The translations under genes and the position numbers were made by a program. Of a DNA stretch of 64,000 nucleotides, positions 1 through 10,500 are shown piece by piece (within the stretch, counting starts at the first letter, position 1; each line of letters starts with the position of its first letter). The stretch is from a virus: IMG/VR virus record IMGVR_UViG_3300033148_006964, positions 62,001 through 126,000 of that record. One strand, 5' to 3'. The notes below the pieces were generated by a model, which saw only the letters and a program-made list of their open reading frames with translations, did no database searches and was not told the origin of the DNA.

Positions 1-3000
1 ACCATTACGTGGAACGCAGCAGGGACGATAGCTGTAACTAATTATACTAATGGAGATTGGGATGGGGCAACCTTTGTTTCATCAACTCCAGATACTGCCT
101 ATACAATAACTAACCCGGCTGCAATGGCTGTTAGTGATATGACTGTCACTGATTCAACGGCGACAGAACGAATAGATGCTACAGATAATTGTGTAGATGG
201 TGGTGGAAATACATTATGGGATTTTGATGTATCAAGTTCTTCTAGTTCTTTAAATAGTTCTTCAAGTTCTTATAGTTCTTCAAGTTCTTATAGTTCTTCT
301 AGTTCTGAAAGTTCTTCAAGCTCATTGGGACATTCTAGTTCTTCTAGCTCTTCAAGCTCTTCAAGTTCTCAGAGTTCTTCAAGTAGCTCTCAAAGTTCCC
401 CAAGCTCTTCAAGTTCTCAAAGCTCTTCAAGTTCAGAAGGTTTTTGTCCTCGTCAATTTGGTGGTAATTGGCAACGTAAGATCTGGTACGATGGAACTTT
501 TACATGGAGAGGTAGATTAGATAGGGTTAATGATAGATTAATGTTTGAATATACAGATGATTATGAAGCAGATAATTGGATTGAAAATGTAAATGCCAGG
601 ATAGATGCTTCTGGATTTTCAGGTGTAGATGCGGATTTTACAGTAAGAGGTAATACTGCTGGTGGTGGTTTGCCTACAACTATTCATTACGGCACTGGCC
701 ATCGTACTTATATAGCAGAAAGCGATGAAGCTACAGCAGTTGGTTGGGCATGGGAAAATACTACTGTTGTATTTGATGCTGAAGAATCTTCTAGTTCCAG
801 TTATTATTCTGAAAGTAATAGTAACCCTGGCGATACATATCAAAGGGTTAATTTAGCGGCTAATAGAGACACAGGGGCAGTTAAACTTTGGGCTACTGCC
901 GTTTATGATGATGGAACTAATATATGGGTAAAAGCTAAAAAACAAACGGCTTCTTTAGATATAACTGGATGGAATGCTTCTGTAGATGTCAGTGATAATA
1001 CAAACACTTCAATGATATATGGTCAATCTGTAAGATCTATTGGCGAAGGTGGTGCACTTAAAAAGGATATGATATTTGGTTGGAAAGAAGGTGACGCTTT
1101 ATATTCAAGATTTAGTGATAACGATGCTTTTGAAGCTATTCAAACAATAGACCTAACAGTATTTTCAGGCAAATCGGCATTTGATTTTGAACATGGTTTA
1201 ATTGGGGACGTCAAACTTATTCAAATTATATATGCGGATGCTGATGAAACAGTAAAATGGAAAAAAAGAGGAGACGGAGATGCTGATGCCTGGTCAGCAG
1301 CTTTAACTTTATGTGATGATTGTGAAGGCACAAAAGGATTAGCAATAGTAGAACATGGTGATGCTCATTTTGATATGTTATGGAGTGAAAATGATGTAAT
1401 TGAATATCGACAATATGATTGGATTGAAGATACCTGGTCTCCAATTTTAGCAAATGACCCATATATATTTGATACATCTACTGAAGCAGTAGTTAATACT
1501 ACAACAGTATCTCAAGTTCAAACTGCTGATTATATGTCAGCTGGTACAAATGCTATTACATGTTGGATAGGTCAAATAGGAGATGTATATTGTCAAATTG
1601 GTTGGGGAGTTTTTGAAGAGGCTGTATCTTCAAGTTCAAGTTTAAGTTCTTCCAGTTCTTTAAATTCTTCAAGCTCTTCAAGTTCTTCCAGTTCTTCTAA
1701 TTCTTCAAGTTCTCAGAGTTCTTCAAGTTCTCAAAGTTCTTCCAGCTCTGAGAGTTCTTCAAGTTCTTTAAATAGTTCTTCCAGTTCCGAGAGTTCTTCA
1801 AGCTCTTTAAGTTCTTCAAGTTCTCAGAGCTCTTCAAGTACCTCTTCGAGTTCTCAAAGTTCCTCTAGTTCTCAAAGCTCTTCAAGCACTTCTTCAAGTT
1901 CTCAGAGTTCTTCAAGCCTTTCCAGCTCTTCAAGTTCTCAAAGCTCTTCAAGCTCTCAAAGTTCTTCAAGTTCAAAGAGTTCTTCAAGTTCTTTAAATAG
2001 CTCTTCAAGCTCTAACAGTTCTTCAAGCTCTCAAAGCTCTTCAAGCTCTGAGAGTTCTTCAAGTTCTTTAAATAGCTCTTCAAGTTCTAAAAGTTCTTCT
2101 AGTTCTTTTAGTTCTTCCAGTTCTCATTCTTCAAGTTCAAGCTCATCTAGCTCTCAGAGTTCTTCAAGTCCATCCAGTTCTCAAAGCTCTTCGAGTTCTT
2201 CAAGTCTTTCTAGTTCCTCAAGTTCTCAGAGTTCTTCAAGCTCTCAGAGTTCTTCGAGCTCTTCAAGTCTTTCTAGTTCCTCAAGTTCTTTAAGCTCTGA
2301 GAGTTCATCCAGTTCTCAAAGTTCTTCGAGTTCTTCTAGTTTTTCAAGTTCTTCAAGTTCTTCAAGTTCTTCAAGTTCTCAAAGTTCTTCAAGCTCTTCA
2401 AGTTTTTCAAGTTCAAGTTCTCAATCTTCTAGTTCTCAGAGTTCTTCCAGTTCAAGTTCTTCAAGTTCTAGTTATTCCAGTTCAAGTTCTTCAAGTTTAA
2501 ACTCCTCAAGTTCGTCAAGTTCTTCAAGTTCGAGTAGTTCTGGATTTGATCCTAATGCACCAATTAGGCCAGATCCTCAAGAAGTTATAGACATTGAACC
2601 ATGCCAGGAAGACGAAATAGTTACAGAAGGATTTTGGGATTATTTGACTACATTTTGGAATTATCTTGATAATTATAGTCGTGATCTTTTTGAAACATAT
2701 TGGGACGGACTTGTTAAAGCTGGTGGTTCAATGGTTAAAAAAGCTACTAGATTTTTTAATGCAACTGCTCCTGAAAATTCCGATACTTGCATTTTAGAGT
2801 CTTATTACGATTTACAGGTAGGACCATTATATTCAAAACCTTTAAATTTAGATCCTACTTTAATTGAACCGACATATAACATAGATCCAATAGGGACTTT
2901 GATCGTAGAACCTACATATTCAAATAATGAACCTGTTTATAGAGATCTTATAGAGATCTCGGCAGTTGATTATTATGCTATAAGAGAAGTCGGTCTTGAA

Positions 3001-4923
3001 TGTTATGTAGTTATTACTGATGATAATAATGAATTACCTGTTAAATATTTTAAAATTAATAATTTACTTTCATCGGAAGAGTCTAATGATAGGGCAGCTT
3101 TTGCAATTGCTAATGAAGATATCAATACAGATGCTACCAGACTATTAGTCGGCAGGATAGGCATAACAAGTATTAGAGCTTCTCTTGATGTAACTGAATA
3201 TACAGTTGAATTTAAATCTGGAACTTTAAAAGTAAATTGGGATAATGTTCATGGAACTCTTATAATAGCTTCTTCAGATACAGATACTATTGATGATATA
3301 ATAAATATCACTCCATCTGGAACTCCATGGGGTACGCTTACAAATATGTCACCAAAAAATAAAGTTCAAGCACCAGTATTTGATACAATAGAATTTGACT
3401 TATTACCAGGTTATTCTCAAGCAGAGCCTGCAAATGATAGGTATTATCCTAAATTAGGCAAAGTATGGCAATGGTATGATGGTTATTCTTCTAACGATGG
3501 AACAATAGGAGATTTAAGCTTTGGAAGATGGATTGATTCTTTTTCAAAATATAAATATATGATAGAAGTAAAAGGAAGTCTGACATATCTTGGTATAAAT
3601 TCTTTTTCAATATATTTAACAACGGGACGCGCTTATGACATTGACAAAGAAGTCTTGAGTTTAGATATATTACAAAATCATATTGTCCCTGGTGATGGAA
3701 CTGTATTTACTAATAATATAGATTTTACTTTTTATAATCATATAGTTGAGTTTAATACTGATCCTTTTGAATCAAATCAAATTAAATTTAATGATTTTTT
3801 ATATGGATATCAGGTTCCTGTTATAGAAAAAAACTTATATGATATGTATGGAACTTTAGTTGGAATATCAGATTGGACAGAATATAATTATAATAATTGG
3901 TCTGGGAAAGCAGCTATTAATGCATTATTAAAATCATTGCAGGAAGTTAGTAATAGTACCGAATACGAAAGAGCTTTAAATGTTTATTATGGACTTCCTA
4001 TTTCACCTGAAGATGGAAATATAGTAGGTTTGTATGAATCTTACGAATATGAAGTAACTGATATCAGTATTAATAAAATTACTTTAAGTATTCCTACAGA
4101 TGGGCTTCCAGATGAAGACGATCTAAGTAAGTTAATACAACCTGGTACATGGCTTATGTGTGAAGGTAAAAAAGAAGTTATAGTCTCTACTATTAATAAT
4201 AGAGAACTTGGCATCATTACATTAGAAGACGCATCTACTTTAGAGGTCGGTGATAAACTTCATATAAAACTTGTAAATAAATATATGATTAAAAGGCTTG
4301 TAGGAGAAAATAAAACTTTAGGAACACCTGGATATATAGATATATACTCATTTGAAGATGAAGGTGGAATAAGTAATTTAATCGATATTACTCAAACTAT
4401 ATCAGATGGTAAAAGATATCCTGAAATCATAGTATATGGTACTAAAGATCTTACCGAGGATTATGATGGAACATATCATATAACAAATGCAACTTTAATT
4501 AATACAACTGGTAATACCAGAGAGATTCAACTTACTGTTTATTTTAAAGACGAAGCTGAAGAACCATTGTATAATGATTATATAGGTTCTAATTCAGGAA
4601 TATTAGATAGTGGATATGTTCATATTTCCTGGCCTACTCATAAGTTTTTATACCTACTTCTTAATAGAGAAAAGTATTTTAAAGCATATATAGACGCTCC
4701 GATAGATACGATTTATAGCACTGGTGATGAAATAGAGAAATATGCTATAATAGCAAGAAACGCATCTATTGTAAATAGCACTATATTTCCTGGTTGGAAT
4801 CAATTTAATTTATTTAGGAAGCAAAATGGTATAAATGTTGAGTCTGATATATTACAATTGATTAGTTCTATGCCTAACGCTGAATTTGGTAAATATTTTC
4901 CAACTGATGCTGTATCTGTTTAA
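1..4923 (+). CDS. Giant polyserine-linked virion/tail protein (5'-partial)
   Basis: The reading frame is open from base 1, so the gene starts before the window; the first ATG at 124 is probably internal. At least 1640 residues are visible. They alternate globular segments with two polyserine tracts (bases 232-438 and 1627-2541) of about five Ser interrupted by Q, L, N, E, Y or K. A beta-rich globular domain lies between the tracts. After the second tract comes a roughly 790-residue C-terminal domain, rich in Tyr, Asp and Ile, that I do not recognise. It is followed 13 bp downstream by the next + strand gene in the same virion operon. Polyserine tracts are known as flexible linkers. A role as tail, baseplate or fibre component is inferred from length and neighbours only. 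Confidence 0.7.
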   Translation, partial: TITWNAAGTIAVTNYTNGDWDGATFVSSTPDTAYTITNPAAMAVSDMTVTDSTATERIDATDNCVDGGGNTLWDFDVSSSSSSLNSSSSSYSSSSSYSSSSSESSSSSLGHSSSSSSSSSSSSQSSSSSSQSSPSSSSSQSSSSSEGFCPRQFGGNWQRKIWYDGTFTWRGRLDRVNDRLMFEYTDDYEADNWIENVNARIDASGFSGVDADFTVRGNTAGGGLPTTIHYGTGHRTYIAESDEATAVGWAWENTTVVFDAEESSSSSYYSESNSNPGDTYQRVNLAANRDTGAVKLWATAVYDDGTNIWVKAKKQTASLDITGWNASVDVSDNTNTSMIYGQSVRSIGEGGALKKDMIFGWKEGDALYSRFSDNDAFEAIQTIDLTVFSGKSAFDFEHGLIGDVKLIQIIYADADETVKWKKRGDGDADAWSAALTLCDDCEGTKGLAIVEHGDAHFDMLWSENDVIEYRQYDWIEDTWSPILANDPYIFDTSTEAVVNTTTVSQVQTADYMSAGTNAITCWIGQIGDVYCQIGWGVFEEAVSSSSSLSSSSSLNSSSSSSSSSSSNSSSSQSSSSSQSSSSSESSSSSLNSSSSSESSSSSLSSSSSQSSSSTSSSSQSSSSSQSSSSTSSSSQSSSSLSSSSSSQSSSSSQSSSSSKSSSSSLNSSSSSNSSSSSQSSSSSESSSSSLNSSSSSKSSSSSFSSSSSHSSSSSSSSSQSSSSPSSSQSSSSSSSLSSSSSSQSSSSSQSSSSSSSLSSSSSSLSSESSSSSQSSSSSSSFSSSSSSSSSSSSQSSSSSSSFSSSSSQSSSSQSSSSSSSSSSSYSSSSSSSLNSSSSSSSSSSSSSGFDPNAPIRPDPQEVIDIEPCQEDEIVTEGFWDYLTTFWNYLDNYSRDLFETYWDGLVKAGGSMVKKATRFFNATAPENSDTCILESYYDLQVGPLYSKPLNLDPTLIEPTYNIDPIGTLIVEPTYSNNEPVYRDLIEISAVDYYAIREVGLECYVVITDDNNELPVKYFKINNLLSSEESNDRAAFAIANEDINTDATRLLVGRIGITSIRASLDVTEYTVEFKSGTLKVNWDNVHGTLIIASSDTDTIDDIINITPSGTPWGTLTNMSPKNKVQAPVFDTIEFDLLPGYSQAEPANDRYYPKLGKVWQWYDGYSSNDGTIGDLSFGRWIDSFSKYKYMIEVKGSLTYLGINSFSIYLTTGRAYDIDKEVLSLDILQNHIVPGDGTVFTNNIDFTFYNHIVEFNTDPFESNQIKFNDFLYGYQVPVIEKNLYDMYGTLVGISDWTEYNYNNWSGKAAINALLKSLQEVSNSTEYERALNVYYGLPISPEDGNIVGLYESYEYEVTDISINKITLSIPTDGLPDEDDLSKLIQPGTWLMCEGKKEVIVSTINNRELGIITLEDASTLEVGDKLHIKLVNKYMIKRLVGENKTLGTPGYIDIYSFEDEGGISNLIDITQTISDGKRYPEIIVYGTKDLTEDYDGTYHITNATLINTTGNTREIQLTVYFKDEAEEPLYNDYIGSNSGILDSGYVHISWPTHKFLYLLLNREKYFKAYIDAPIDTIYSTGDEIEKYAIIARNASIVNSTIFPGWNQFNLFRKQNGINVESDILQLISSMPNAEFGKYFPTDAVSV
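232..438 (+). repeat. Polyserine-coding tract 1
   Basis: Low-complexity DNA made of AGT/AGC and TCT/TCA/TCC codons, giving runs of about five serines separated by single Q, Y, E or L residues. The AGY and TCN codon classes alternate, so the DNA is only imperfectly repetitive. Confidence 0.9.
1627..2541 (+). repeat. Polyserine-coding tract 2 (about 305 codons)
   Basis: The longest polyserine tract in the window: about 305 codons, overwhelmingly Ser, punctuated by Q, E, L, N, K, F, H or Y roughly every fifth to sixth residue. Typical DNA units are AGTTCTTCAAGTTCTCAA-like. It separates two non-repetitive domains of the first protein. Confidence 0.92.
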
Positions 4924-4936
4924 AGAGGATTAAAAA

Positions 4937-5326
4937 ATGAAAATACCAGATAGTTTAAGAGCAGCTATGCTTAATGTTATTAAAAATGATATATTAGCCG
5001 GTACAAAAAAAATACAATTTTATGATGATTCTGCCGTAAAGTTAGCTGAATTTGATTTTTTAGCTATAGATACTTTTACTGCTGAACAAACATATCTATT
5101 AATTAAAAGATTAACGACTTCAACTAATTCAGATCTTATAAGCGCCGTAGATACGAGTGGTACTGTAACTAATTTTATAATACCTACAAATGCTTATGGT
5201 AATATAACAGGTACAGTAGGTGCTATCGGTACATCGACCGATATTCAATTTACAAGTACTACTTGGGTCGCTGATGCCGTTATTAGGATTAGTAATATTA
5301 AAATGATTCTTGAACAAGGATCGTGA
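4937..5326 (+). CDS. Small virion-associated protein, unknown
   Basis: 129 residues, starting 13 bp after the preceding giant protein behind an AGAGGA ribosome site. The protein is beta-rich, with many Thr, Ser and Ile, no signal peptide and no membrane segment. The pattern and the location between fibre-type genes resemble small phage tail accessory proteins. The visible N-terminal helix (residues 1-20) could be an attachment or oligomerisation segment. I do not recognise the family. The end (TGA at 5326) is 15 bp before the next ATG, so the genes are presumably cotranscribed and translated together. Confidence 0.75.
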   Translation: MKIPDSLRAAMLNVIKNDILAGTKKIQFYDDSAVKLAEFDFLAIDTFTAEQTYLLIKRLTTSTNSDLISAVDTSGTVTNFIIPTNAYGNITGTVGAIGTSTDIQFTSTTWVADAVIRISNIKMILEQGS

Positions 5327-5341
5327 AATTAGGAGTGAATT

Positions 5342-6967
5342 ATGCAAACGTCTGTCAAAACTACTATTTTAGACAACTCTATTAGTGGAGATAAAATTCA
5401 TGGTGGTGAATTAAGTGGAGGTGGAGTAGCGCCAGGTGTTACTGTGCTTGATCTTGACGACAAATCAATTGCTGTTACTGGTGGTTCTGTAGATGCAGTA
5501 GCATTAGGATGGACTTCGGCGTGTGTAAATCCGTTTTTTTCTGGTGGTATATTTCTTAATGATAGCGTTGGGTATGGTGCTTTGTATATACGCTATAATC
5601 TTGTAACTAGCGCTAAAATAGGCCAAAGTCTTGGATATGGGTATTTAGACTTAGGTATGCCTATGGTTGGCACAAGGATTTATCTTGATGCTAATAGCAG
5701 TAATAATAGTTATATAAATGTTAGCAAGTTAATTGTAGGCGGGACCACACAATATCATGCTGATACAAAACTAGATGTTAAAGGTAATTTCGGTGTTGGT
5801 GGAATCATAATGGCTGACGGGCTTAACTTATATGCCGCTACATTTATCAGGCTTTCAAATGCGGCAGAATTTGCCGATCCTTTAAACCCAGGAAGTTATG
5901 TTAATCTTCAAACTTTTTATACTGATTTTATAGCAGTAGAAACCGATATGAACCTTATTGATTCAAATGTACTTACTTCGTTACAGTCTTTTGGAACTAG
6001 TGGAAATCCTATAGATCAACTATCTAAAATGGGAGGTTCTTTAAGTATTCCATTAGCTAATTGGGGATATTTGGCTGGACTGGATCAACCCTTAGCTAAA
6101 GCGTCTAATCCAACATTTGGTGGCAACCAAATCTCTCATGTAGCTCGTATGGCATATACTAGAGGTTATATAGATGGGTTTATAACAAGATCAAGCAGCG
6201 TAAGTACTAAAAGAATAGATATTTATGCTGGAGAATGCGTTTTTGATCTTGGCGGTCAGACTTATGATAAAGGTGTATTAACTGCTATAAAAACAAAAGC
6301 ATGTATTAATGCCGCAGAAACTGGGTGGGAAAATTGGGTAGATGGTTGGTCTAATGGTGGCATGGCAGTGGGTGCTGACGCTATAGCGGAACATAGAACT
6401 GTGCATATCTTTATGTTGTTTAATCCAACAACACAAGCTGTAAACGCTGGATTTGATACAGATGAAACTGGAATTAATCTATGTAATGTGGGGACAGTTG
6501 CGTATGTAGCTGGATACACTAAGTGCAGACGTATAGGCTCGTTTACTATAGCTAATGCTGCTGCACCTTTTGAAGTGCGTCCTTATTATCAAGTTGGTGA
6601 TAAGTTCTTTTTAGCTTCTTCAGAAATGAGTACTCTTATTAATATGACATCGGCCTATACTGGGATTCGCTTAATAGGAGTGCCGATTGTAAGTGGTATT
6701 ATATTAGATTTATATACGTTCCTTTATAACACATTTGGAACTTCTACAGATGCGTCTTTAACTTTTGCTAACAATACTACTTCTCCTAATTATGAGACTG
6801 AATATCCTATATCTGGTTCGCCAAAAGTTGTAGAGTTCGGATTTTCAGTAAAAGTAGGCATTAATAGCTCTGGGCAGTTTGCGGTAAAGCAAAACGCATC
6901 AGCTAGTCCTTTTAACGCAAAATTTACTTTACAATCATGGACAGATTTACGTGGTAAAGATTTATAA
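5342..6967 (+). CDS. Tail fibre / receptor-binding type protein
   Basis: 541 residues behind a TAGGAGTGAATT-ATG start. The N-terminal half is rich in Gly, Asn, Ser and Thr with short repeating beta-strands (residues about 30-180), resembling the collar of phage side-fibre proteins. The middle holds a helical segment around residues 190-260. The C-terminal half (about 260-541) is a beta-sandwich-like region with conserved aromatic residues. No enzymatic motif is visible. Position among fibre-type genes and composition support a host-recognition fibre, but this is an inference from style, not from a recognised family. Confidence 0.6.
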   Translation: MQTSVKTTILDNSISGDKIHGGELSGGGVAPGVTVLDLDDKSIAVTGGSVDAVALGWTSACVNPFFSGGIFLNDSVGYGALYIRYNLVTSAKIGQSLGYGYLDLGMPMVGTRIYLDANSSNNSYINVSKLIVGGTTQYHADTKLDVKGNFGVGGIIMADGLNLYAATFIRLSNAAEFADPLNPGSYVNLQTFYTDFIAVETDMNLIDSNVLTSLQSFGTSGNPIDQLSKMGGSLSIPLANWGYLAGLDQPLAKASNPTFGGNQISHVARMAYTRGYIDGFITRSSSVSTKRIDIYAGECVFDLGGQTYDKGVLTAIKTKACINAAETGWENWVDGWSNGGMAVGADAIAEHRTVHIFMLFNPTTQAVNAGFDTDETGINLCNVGTVAYVAGYTKCRRIGSFTIANAAAPFEVRPYYQVGDKFFLASSEMSTLINMTSAYTGIRLIGVPIVSGIILDLYTFLYNTFGTSTDASLTFANNTTSPNYETEYPISGSPKVVEFGFSVKVGINSSGQFAVKQNASASPFNAKFTLQSWTDLRGKDL

Positions 6968-6987
6968 CAAATAATGGAGATTTTTTT

Positions 6988-7548
6988 ATGAAACAACCTC
7001 AAGTAGTAAACTTATTAGACGATACGGTAATTGCCATTAGTGGTGATAGCGTAATTGATGATAGCGATCAGCTTCCTCTTGGATCTGATCATAGTGTAAC
7101 TAATATTACTGTAAAAGTCGCGTTACTTAGTCTTAAATCTGGCGGTTCAATGTCAACTTTAACAAATGTTGCAATGACATATGATGGATTAACTGATTTT
7201 TGGGTTATTCAAATAGCAGATTTAGTAAGTACTTTACCAGGTTTTAGTACAGATAGGATTAAATATACAGGTAAAATTAGCGAACCTTCTGGAACAAATG
7301 ATATGAGAGATTTTAAATTAGAAGAGTTTTCTGTAGATAATGATTCATTTGAAGCGTCTTGGATGAGACTTCCTTATGAGGTAGTAGTAAGTGGTGGACA
7401 AGCATGGATGATCTGGTATGAGGATGGTTATATAGGGGTTGCAGGAAGAGAAAAATATAAAGCTCCTGCATATGAAGGTGGAACTGGGACCACTTATGCT
7501 ACTGATCCAGCCAGGATAACTCATCGTGGCGCTATAGTAGATTACTAA
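6988..7548 (+). CDS. Virion/tail accessory protein, unknown
   Basis: 186 residues, with a good Shine-Dalgarno (AATGGAGA) 8-9 bases before the ATG. The sequence is beta-rich and acidic, without cysteines, signal peptide or transmembrane segment. It lies 20 bp after the fibre-type gene and 14 bp before the 2704-residue giant gene, so it belongs to the same operon. It may be an adaptor or a capping domain for a neighbouring fibre. I do not recognise the family. Confidence 0.7.
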   Translation: MKQPQVVNLLDDTVIAISGDSVIDDSDQLPLGSDHSVTNITVKVALLSLKSGGSMSTLTNVAMTYDGLTDFWVIQIADLVSTLPGFSTDRIKYTGKISEPSGTNDMRDFKLEEFSVDNDSFEASWMRLPYEVVVSGGQAWMIWYEDGYIGVAGREKYKAPAYEGGTGTTYATDPARITHRGAIVDY

Positions 7549-7562
7549 AATAGGATACTTAA

Positions 7563-10500
7563 ATGATTCTAGGGTATACTCATAGTTTAGTTAATCCGGC
7601 AGCTGGAGCTGCAGCCTTTGATTTTGGAACAAAAGCTGTAAGCGAGTATATGGCCTTTTCTGTAGGAACACAATCTACAGACACTAATGGATATTTAAGG
7701 TTGGATCATGACGATTCAATGCCTAATATTAATATAGTAAATAGTGAAATAACTTTTAGTGTCCCTCAAGATAATTATTATGTTGGAATCGGCGATGAAC
7801 TAACTATTACTGACGGTACTACCGTTCAAATAATGTATCTTATCGAAAAAATAACGCCATGGAAGTGGAAAGTAAAAGATAAAAAAGGCTTACCAATAAA
7901 CGATATATCAAGCCTATCTGGATATTATGCAACTGATTTAAATAAAACGTTTAATCATATAAGAAAAGCTGTTGGGACAAATGGAGCTTCTTATAAATTA
8001 GAAACTTCTGATTTAGTAGATAAAGAATTAATACTTAAAATCGTATGTTATGAAATGACAGATACTCGTAATTTTACAATAGATGATAATTGGACTACAA
8101 GCGAAGAATATTATATACATATATTAGTCCCAAATAATACATCAAAAGATTGTAATTCTACGCAACGTCATAATGGAGTGTATGGTGATGGTTTTAAACT
8201 TGTTGTAGGGGCTGCTACTGCAATTGCTAATAATACAGCCGGAACGATAATTGAAGGATTACAGATATATGGATCTGGAGATTATGGAATTAGGCTTAAT
8301 ATAGATGAAGATGTAAAGATTCTTAATAATATTATTCATGGATTTGATCGTGGTATAAGTTCTGAAGTCGCAGAGTCTTCAAGTTCTCATTCTTCAAGTT
8401 CTTTAAATTCTTCAAGTTCCAGTAATTCTAGTTCTAGCTCTTTAAATTCTTCTAGCTCAAGCCTTTCAAGTTCTTCGAGTCCTTCAAGTTCCTCAAGCCT
8501 TTTAAGCTCTTCAAGTTCTTCAAGTTCACCTAGCTCTTCAAGTTCTTCGAGTTCTTCAAATTCTTCAAGTTCTTCAAATTCTTCAAGTTCTTCTGAATCT
8601 TCAAGTTCTTCAAGTTCTTCAAGTTCTTCAAGTTCTTCAAATTCTTCAAGTTCTTCTGAATCTTCGAGTTCTTTAAGTATTTCAAGCTCTTCAAGTTCTT
8701 CTAGCTCTAATTCCCATAGTTCTAGTAGTTCAAGCCCTTCCAGCTCTTCAAACTCTAGTAGCTCGGAATCTTCAAGCTCTTATGAATCAAGTTCCAATAC
8801 TATTATAGCCTGGAATACAATATACGACTGTTTAAATATAGGTATATATATAGGGACGTCTTTGATATATAATAATACAATTCAAAATTGTCCTATTGGA
8901 TATCAAATACATTCTCATAATTCAGAATTAGTTAATAATATAGGACAAGATTGTCTTACTAATGTATTTGATATAGGATCATATACATCTACTCTTGAAA
9001 ATTGTATAAGTGATGATGCGACTGCTATTGGAATTAATTGTTTTATTAATACAACCATATCATTTACAGATAAAACTAATAATAATTTTAAATTAGATAA
9101 TAATTGCAATGTGGCAATAGATAAGGGAAAAGACCTTTCTAATGATTTTGATTATTTATTCAAAGAAGATAATAGCGGAGAGATTCCTGATAACACTTGG
9201 AGCATAGGTTCTTTTCATTATACAAGAAATATAACCTTTTCAGTAGGAGATCTTGCATTAGATTTAAAGAGCGGTGGAAACGCTACTATATCTAATGGGA
9301 TTATTACTTTTTCTGTTCCACAAGTAGACACAGGACTATGCGTAGGTTGTAAAATAACTTTAGCAGCAGTTTCTGAAGATGTCTACCTGGAAGAAAAAAT
9401 AGACACATCTAATTGGAAGGTAAATAATGGAGTTGGAAGCCCTTCTTCCGATCAAGCAGTTCCAAAAGTAGTAAATAGTATAAAATATGCAATAGCAAAT
9501 TTATTAACTGGATTAGAAGATGACGGTTCTGGACACTGTGCTATTATTACACTTACAGGACATTATTATTTATCTTCGTCAGATTTAAAAATACAATTAG
9601 CTTGTGCTGAAGGGGCTTCAGTTGCTACTGTCACGGAAGACCTTCGTACAGATAGAACCAGATATGTTAAAATATTTACACCATATAATACTACAACTCA
9701 ATGCAATGCTACAATGCGACATAGTGGTATTTGGGATGATGATTTATTTAATTCATATCAGATTAGTGTTTCTATGGATAATTTTGTTATTGAAGGACTT
9801 CAAATAGATGGCGCTAGTCCGAGTAGTTATGGGATATATGCAATTGCCGGTAAAGATATTATTATTAAAAATAATATTATAAAAGACGCAGTAATAGCTG
9901 GTATTCGTTTTGATGACAATGATTCTGCAGGTAAAAATGTTATAATAAATAATATTATATATGATAATCAAGGTGATGGCATTAATATTATTCATAATTT
10001 TGGAATTGCAGCTATGGGTACTATGGGAGAACCTAGCGAATTAAGTTCTTCAAGTTCTGAGACATCAGCTCAATCTTCAAGCTCAAGTAGTAGTTCAAAC
10101 TCAAGTAGTAGTTCAAGTTCTTCTATTCTTTCAAGCAGTTCAAGTTCTTCAAGTTCTTCAAATTCCAGTAGTAGTTCAAGCGGTTCAAGTTCTAGTAGTT
10201 CTAGTAATAGTTCAAGTAGTTCTTTAAATTCTTTAAGTTCAAGTAATAGTTCAAGCAGTTCTCTTAATTCATCAAGTTCAAGTAATAGTTCAAGTTCAAG
10301 TAATAGTTCAAGTAGTAATTCCAGTTCATCTAAAAATTCCAGCAGCTCAAGTTCATCTAATAGTTCAAGTTCAGTTAGTTATAATGAATGGAGATTAACT
10401 GCACTGTATAAATCTGCGCTTCCTAACGATTATAGTATAAGTGTTATATCAGGATCGTCACCAGAAATTAATTGGAATTCAAATTCCCTTCAAATAATAT

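Noticed and set aside
1627-2541. CRISPR-like regular repeats
   Set aside because: The regularity is codon-level polyserine inside an open reading frame; there are no distinct spacers.
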